In this document: piece by piece, positions 5,921 through 7,567 of the stretch
How the letters are laid out: each line of letters begins with the position of its first letter
Position numbering within the stretch: the stretch's first letter is position 1
Assembly (NCBI GenBank): GCA_948960675.1
Contig: CARDPF010000150.1
Location: forward strand, 1-7,567
Length of the DNA: 7,567 nt
Direction of reading: 5' to 3'
Origin: an uncultured Eisenbergiella sp.
GTDB taxonomy: Bacteria; Bacillota; Clostridia; Lachnospirales; Lachnospiraceae
The notes under the pieces: model-generated
Told to the model about the DNA's origin: nothing
What the model saw: the letters and a program-made list of their open reading frames with translations, nothing else
Database searches by the model: none
Position numbers and translations under genes: made by a program

Positions 5921-7150
5921 ATGGCAGAAATCAGACCGTTTCGGGCGATCAGGCCGAGGGAAGGATATGAGGACAAAATAGCGGCCCTTCCTTATGATGT
6001 GGTGTCGTTGGCGGAGGCCGGTAGAATTGTGGGGAAAGAACCCCTTTCTTTTTTGGCGGTGGATCTTCCTGAAACCGTAGCCAAAGAAGGGGAAAATATT
6101 TACGAAAAAGCGGGCCGCCTGTTAAGGGACCGTATTGCGCAGGGATATTTTGTGCAGGATGAACTGCCCGGGTTTTATGTCTATGAGTTGTCGTCAGACC
6201 AAAGAAGCCAGACAGGAATCGGGGCGCTGACTTGCGTGGACGATTACCTGCAGGGGACAATCTGCCGTCATGAGAATACCAGGGCGGACAAGGAGGCGGA
6301 TCGGGTGTGTCATGTGCAGGCCTGTGGGGCGCAGACCGGTCCCATATTTTTGGCATACCGGGCGCGGGAAGAGATTTCGCAGATCGTTGCGCAGATCAGG
6401 GAGAGCCAGCCGCCCATCTATGATTTTGTCAGGGAGGATCAGGTGCGGCACCGTCTTTGGGTAGTGCAGGATGTGGAGGATATTGAGGCTGTCTTTGAGG
6501 CATTTTCGTCCGTTTCCCGTTTCTATATTGCGGACGGGCATCACCGCTGCAGCGCCGCCGTTACCTGTGCCTTAAACAAACGAAGGGAGAATCCGGATTA
6601 TACGGGGGAAGAGCCGTGGAATTTTATTTTGTCGGTTTTGTTTCCTGACGAGGAACTTAAGATTTTGGACTATAACCGTGTGGTGCGGGATAAAAACGGT
6701 TTGACGACAAAGCAGCTGCTTGCGCAAACCAGCCGGCATTTTACGGTGGAATTTTCAGGAAGGGAGCCGATAGCGCCGGCACAAAAGGGGATTTTCGGGA
6801 TGTATGTGGAAGGCGGCTGGTACAGGCTTTATAGCAGGCAAGAGGATCAAAGCCAGGATCCGGTGGAGGGTCTGGATGTGGCATTTTTACAGAAGTATTT
6901 GCTGGAGCCGGTGCTGGGGATAGCGGATCCGCGTATGGACAAACGGATTTTTTTTGTGGGGGGAAACAAAGGCGTGAAAGAATTGGAGTACCTTGTGCAA
7001 AAAGAGGGGGGAGTGGCGTTTTCTTTGTGTCCGACTTCTCTGAAAGAACTTTTTGCCGTTGCGGATGCGGGGAGACTGATGCCCCCAAAATCCACGTGGT
7101 TTGAACCAAAGCTTTTAAGTGGGCTTTTGATCCACGGCTTGGAAGAATAA
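5921..7150 (+). CDS. DUF1015 family protein (COG4198-like), possible SerK/ParB-fold phosphotransfer enzyme
   Basis: The 409-residue protein fits the DUF1015 family by its ordered motifs: an N-terminal PYDVVS, RHENTR (116-121), QTGPIFLAY, YIADGHHRCSAA (DGHHR at 205-209), a FPDEELKILDYNRVV stretch, and the C-terminal MPPKSTWFEPK (387-397). No signal peptide or membrane segment is seen, so it is likely cytosolic. The family has no established function. DGHHRxxAA resembles the nucleotide-binding motif of the ParB/sulfiredoxin superfamily, which includes the ADP-dependent free-serine kinase SerK of Thermococcus (DGHTR). Together with its position next to serC and serA, this suggests a serine/phosphoserine role; that step is inference. 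The ATG at 5921 is chosen because GAGGGGG lies 3 nt upstream; an extension to 5876 would run into the predicted leader. It has its own promoter. Confidence 0.9.
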   Translation: MAEIRPFRAIRPREGYEDKIAALPYDVVSLAEAGRIVGKEPLSFLAVDLPETVAKEGENIYEKAGRLLRDRIAQGYFVQDELPGFYVYELSSDQRSQTGIGALTCVDDYLQGTICRHENTRADKEADRVCHVQACGAQTGPIFLAYRAREEISQIVAQIRESQPPIYDFVREDQVRHRLWVVQDVEDIEAVFEAFSSVSRFYIADGHHRCSAAVTCALNKRRENPDYTGEEPWNFILSVLFPDEELKILDYNRVVRDKNGLTTKQLLAQTSRHFTVEFSGREPIAPAQKGIFGMYVEGGWYRLYSRQEDQSQDPVEGLDVAFLQKYLLEPVLGIADPRMDKRIFFVGGNKGVKELEYLVQKEGGVAFSLCPTSLKELFAVADAGRLMPPKSTWFEPKLLSGLLIHGLEE

Positions 7151-7290
7151 GGCTGTGGGCTTGTGGCGTTGCGCGCCCTATCCTGCTGATTAAAAAGTGC
7201 CGCCCTAAGGCATATGTCCGCCGCGGTTACGGCAATTTCCCATAAGATAGAAAATGTTGTCCGGCAGATAAATGTTTTACACTGTCGCAA
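7151..7290. other. Spacer after the DUF1015 gene: weak hairpins, no clear terminator
   Basis: Short inverted repeats are present (GGCG/CGCC near 7165-7180, TGCC/GGCA near 7199-7212, GCCG/CGGC near 7220-7234), each only about 4 bp and without a T-run. I see no coding frame and no convincing intrinsic terminator, so read-through into glgB is possible. Confidence 0.4.
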
Positions 7291-7303
7291 TTTGTTATAC
7301 TAT
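7276..7303 (+). promoter_or_regulatory. Extended -10 promoter for glgB
   Basis: TGTTATACT (7293-7301) is a TGn-extended -10 box with TATACT as hexamer. An alternative reading is TTTACA (7276-7281), a 16-nt spacer and TACTAT (7298-7303). Either predicts a start near 7308-7310 and a leader of about 30 nt before the glgB ATG. Confidence 0.55.
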
Positions 7304-7339
7304 TAAATAGTCGCTTGTGCGGCGGAATGCGAGGTAGAT

Positions 7340-7567
7340 ATGAATGAGAAGCTTTATAAAATGATGCAGTGGCCTAACATAGAGGCGGTCATTTATTCCG
7401 AGGAGGATAACCCGCACCGTATTCTCGGTCCCCATGAGGAGAAAAACGCGACGCTTTTGCAGGCATTTTTTCCGGGGGCGGTTTCTGTTACAGTCAAAGG
7501 TGTGGGGAAGGAAACGTATGAGATGGAGATGGCAGACGACGCAGGTTATTTTGCCGTTCTCATTCCC
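7340..7567 (+). CDS. glgB: 1,4-alpha-glucan branching enzyme, N-terminal part (3' end outside window)
   Basis: GlgB makes the alpha-1,6 branches of glycogen. The first 76 codons are visible and the frame is open to the window end. The motif DNPHRILGPHE (about residues 23-33), followed by a beta-rich FFPGAVSVTVKG stretch, matches the N-terminal domain (N1/CBM48-type) of GlgB, where HxPHxVLGPH and F-x-P-x-A-x-x-V-x-V are typical. The ATG at 7340 has GAGGT (7331-7335) 4 nt upstream. The catalytic GH13 domain lies beyond the window, so the call rests on the N-terminus alone. It has its own promoter and is probably not part of the serine operon. Confidence 0.85.
   Translation, partial: MNEKLYKMMQWPNIEAVIYSEEDNPHRILGPHEEKNATLLQAFFPGAVSVTVKGVGKETYEMEMADDAGYFAVLIP

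Noticed and set aside
5921..7150. Chromosome-partitioning ParB protein
   Set aside because: The DGHHR motif is ParB-like, but no helix-turn-helix DNA-binding region is apparent, there is no parA neighbour, and the C-terminal MPPKSTWFEPK motif is that of DUF1015 proteins.

Overview
The window looks like chromosomal DNA of an anaerobic Clostridia species, most likely Lachnospiraceae (Clostridium cluster XIVa-like). I infer this from the protein style of SerA, SerC and IlvB, the roughly 50% GC content, the purine-rich Shine-Dalgarno sites and the gene order. No mobile element, rRNA, tRNA or CRISPR array is visible. Most of it is core metabolism.

Layout. Bases 1-5266 hold a plus-strand run of amino-acid biosynthesis genes: the 3' part of ilvD (dihydroxy-acid dehydratase), ilvB (acetolactate synthase large subunit), serC (phosphoserine aminotransferase) and serA (3-phosphoglycerate dehydrogenase). 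Gaps are 41, 94 and 17 nt, consistent with one transcription unit joining branched-chain amino acid and serine synthesis. The run ends in two stem-loops (5273-5305 and 5311-5361). The second also serves the end of a small convergent minus-strand gene of unknown function (5368-5682).

The 238-nt region between that small gene and the next plus-strand gene is the most structured non-coding part. It holds a ~107-bp imperfect palindromic element (5684-5790) that would form most of the small gene's 5' leader. It also holds two good sigma-A-type promoters pointing in opposite directions and overlapping each other (5818-5856). Last is a short leader (5861-5920) whose two 7-bp helices interleave as an H-type pseudoknot just before the ribosome binding site.

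That leader precedes a DUF1015-family gene (5921-7150). Its IADGHHR motif resembles the ParB/SerK-type nucleotide-binding motif. Next to serC and serA, with no phosphoserine phosphatase gene in the window, it is a candidate for a phosphoserine/serine phosphotransfer role; this is inference. After a 189-nt gap with an extended -10 promoter, the window ends in the first 76 codons of glgB (glycogen branching enzyme).

How the genes work together: SerA oxidises 3-phosphoglycerate, SerC transaminates the product to phosphoserine, and a last step, possibly involving the DUF1015 protein, would give serine. IlvB and IlvD catalyse the first and third common steps of valine/isoleucine synthesis. The acetolactate synthase small subunit and ketol-acid reductoisomerase are not in the window.
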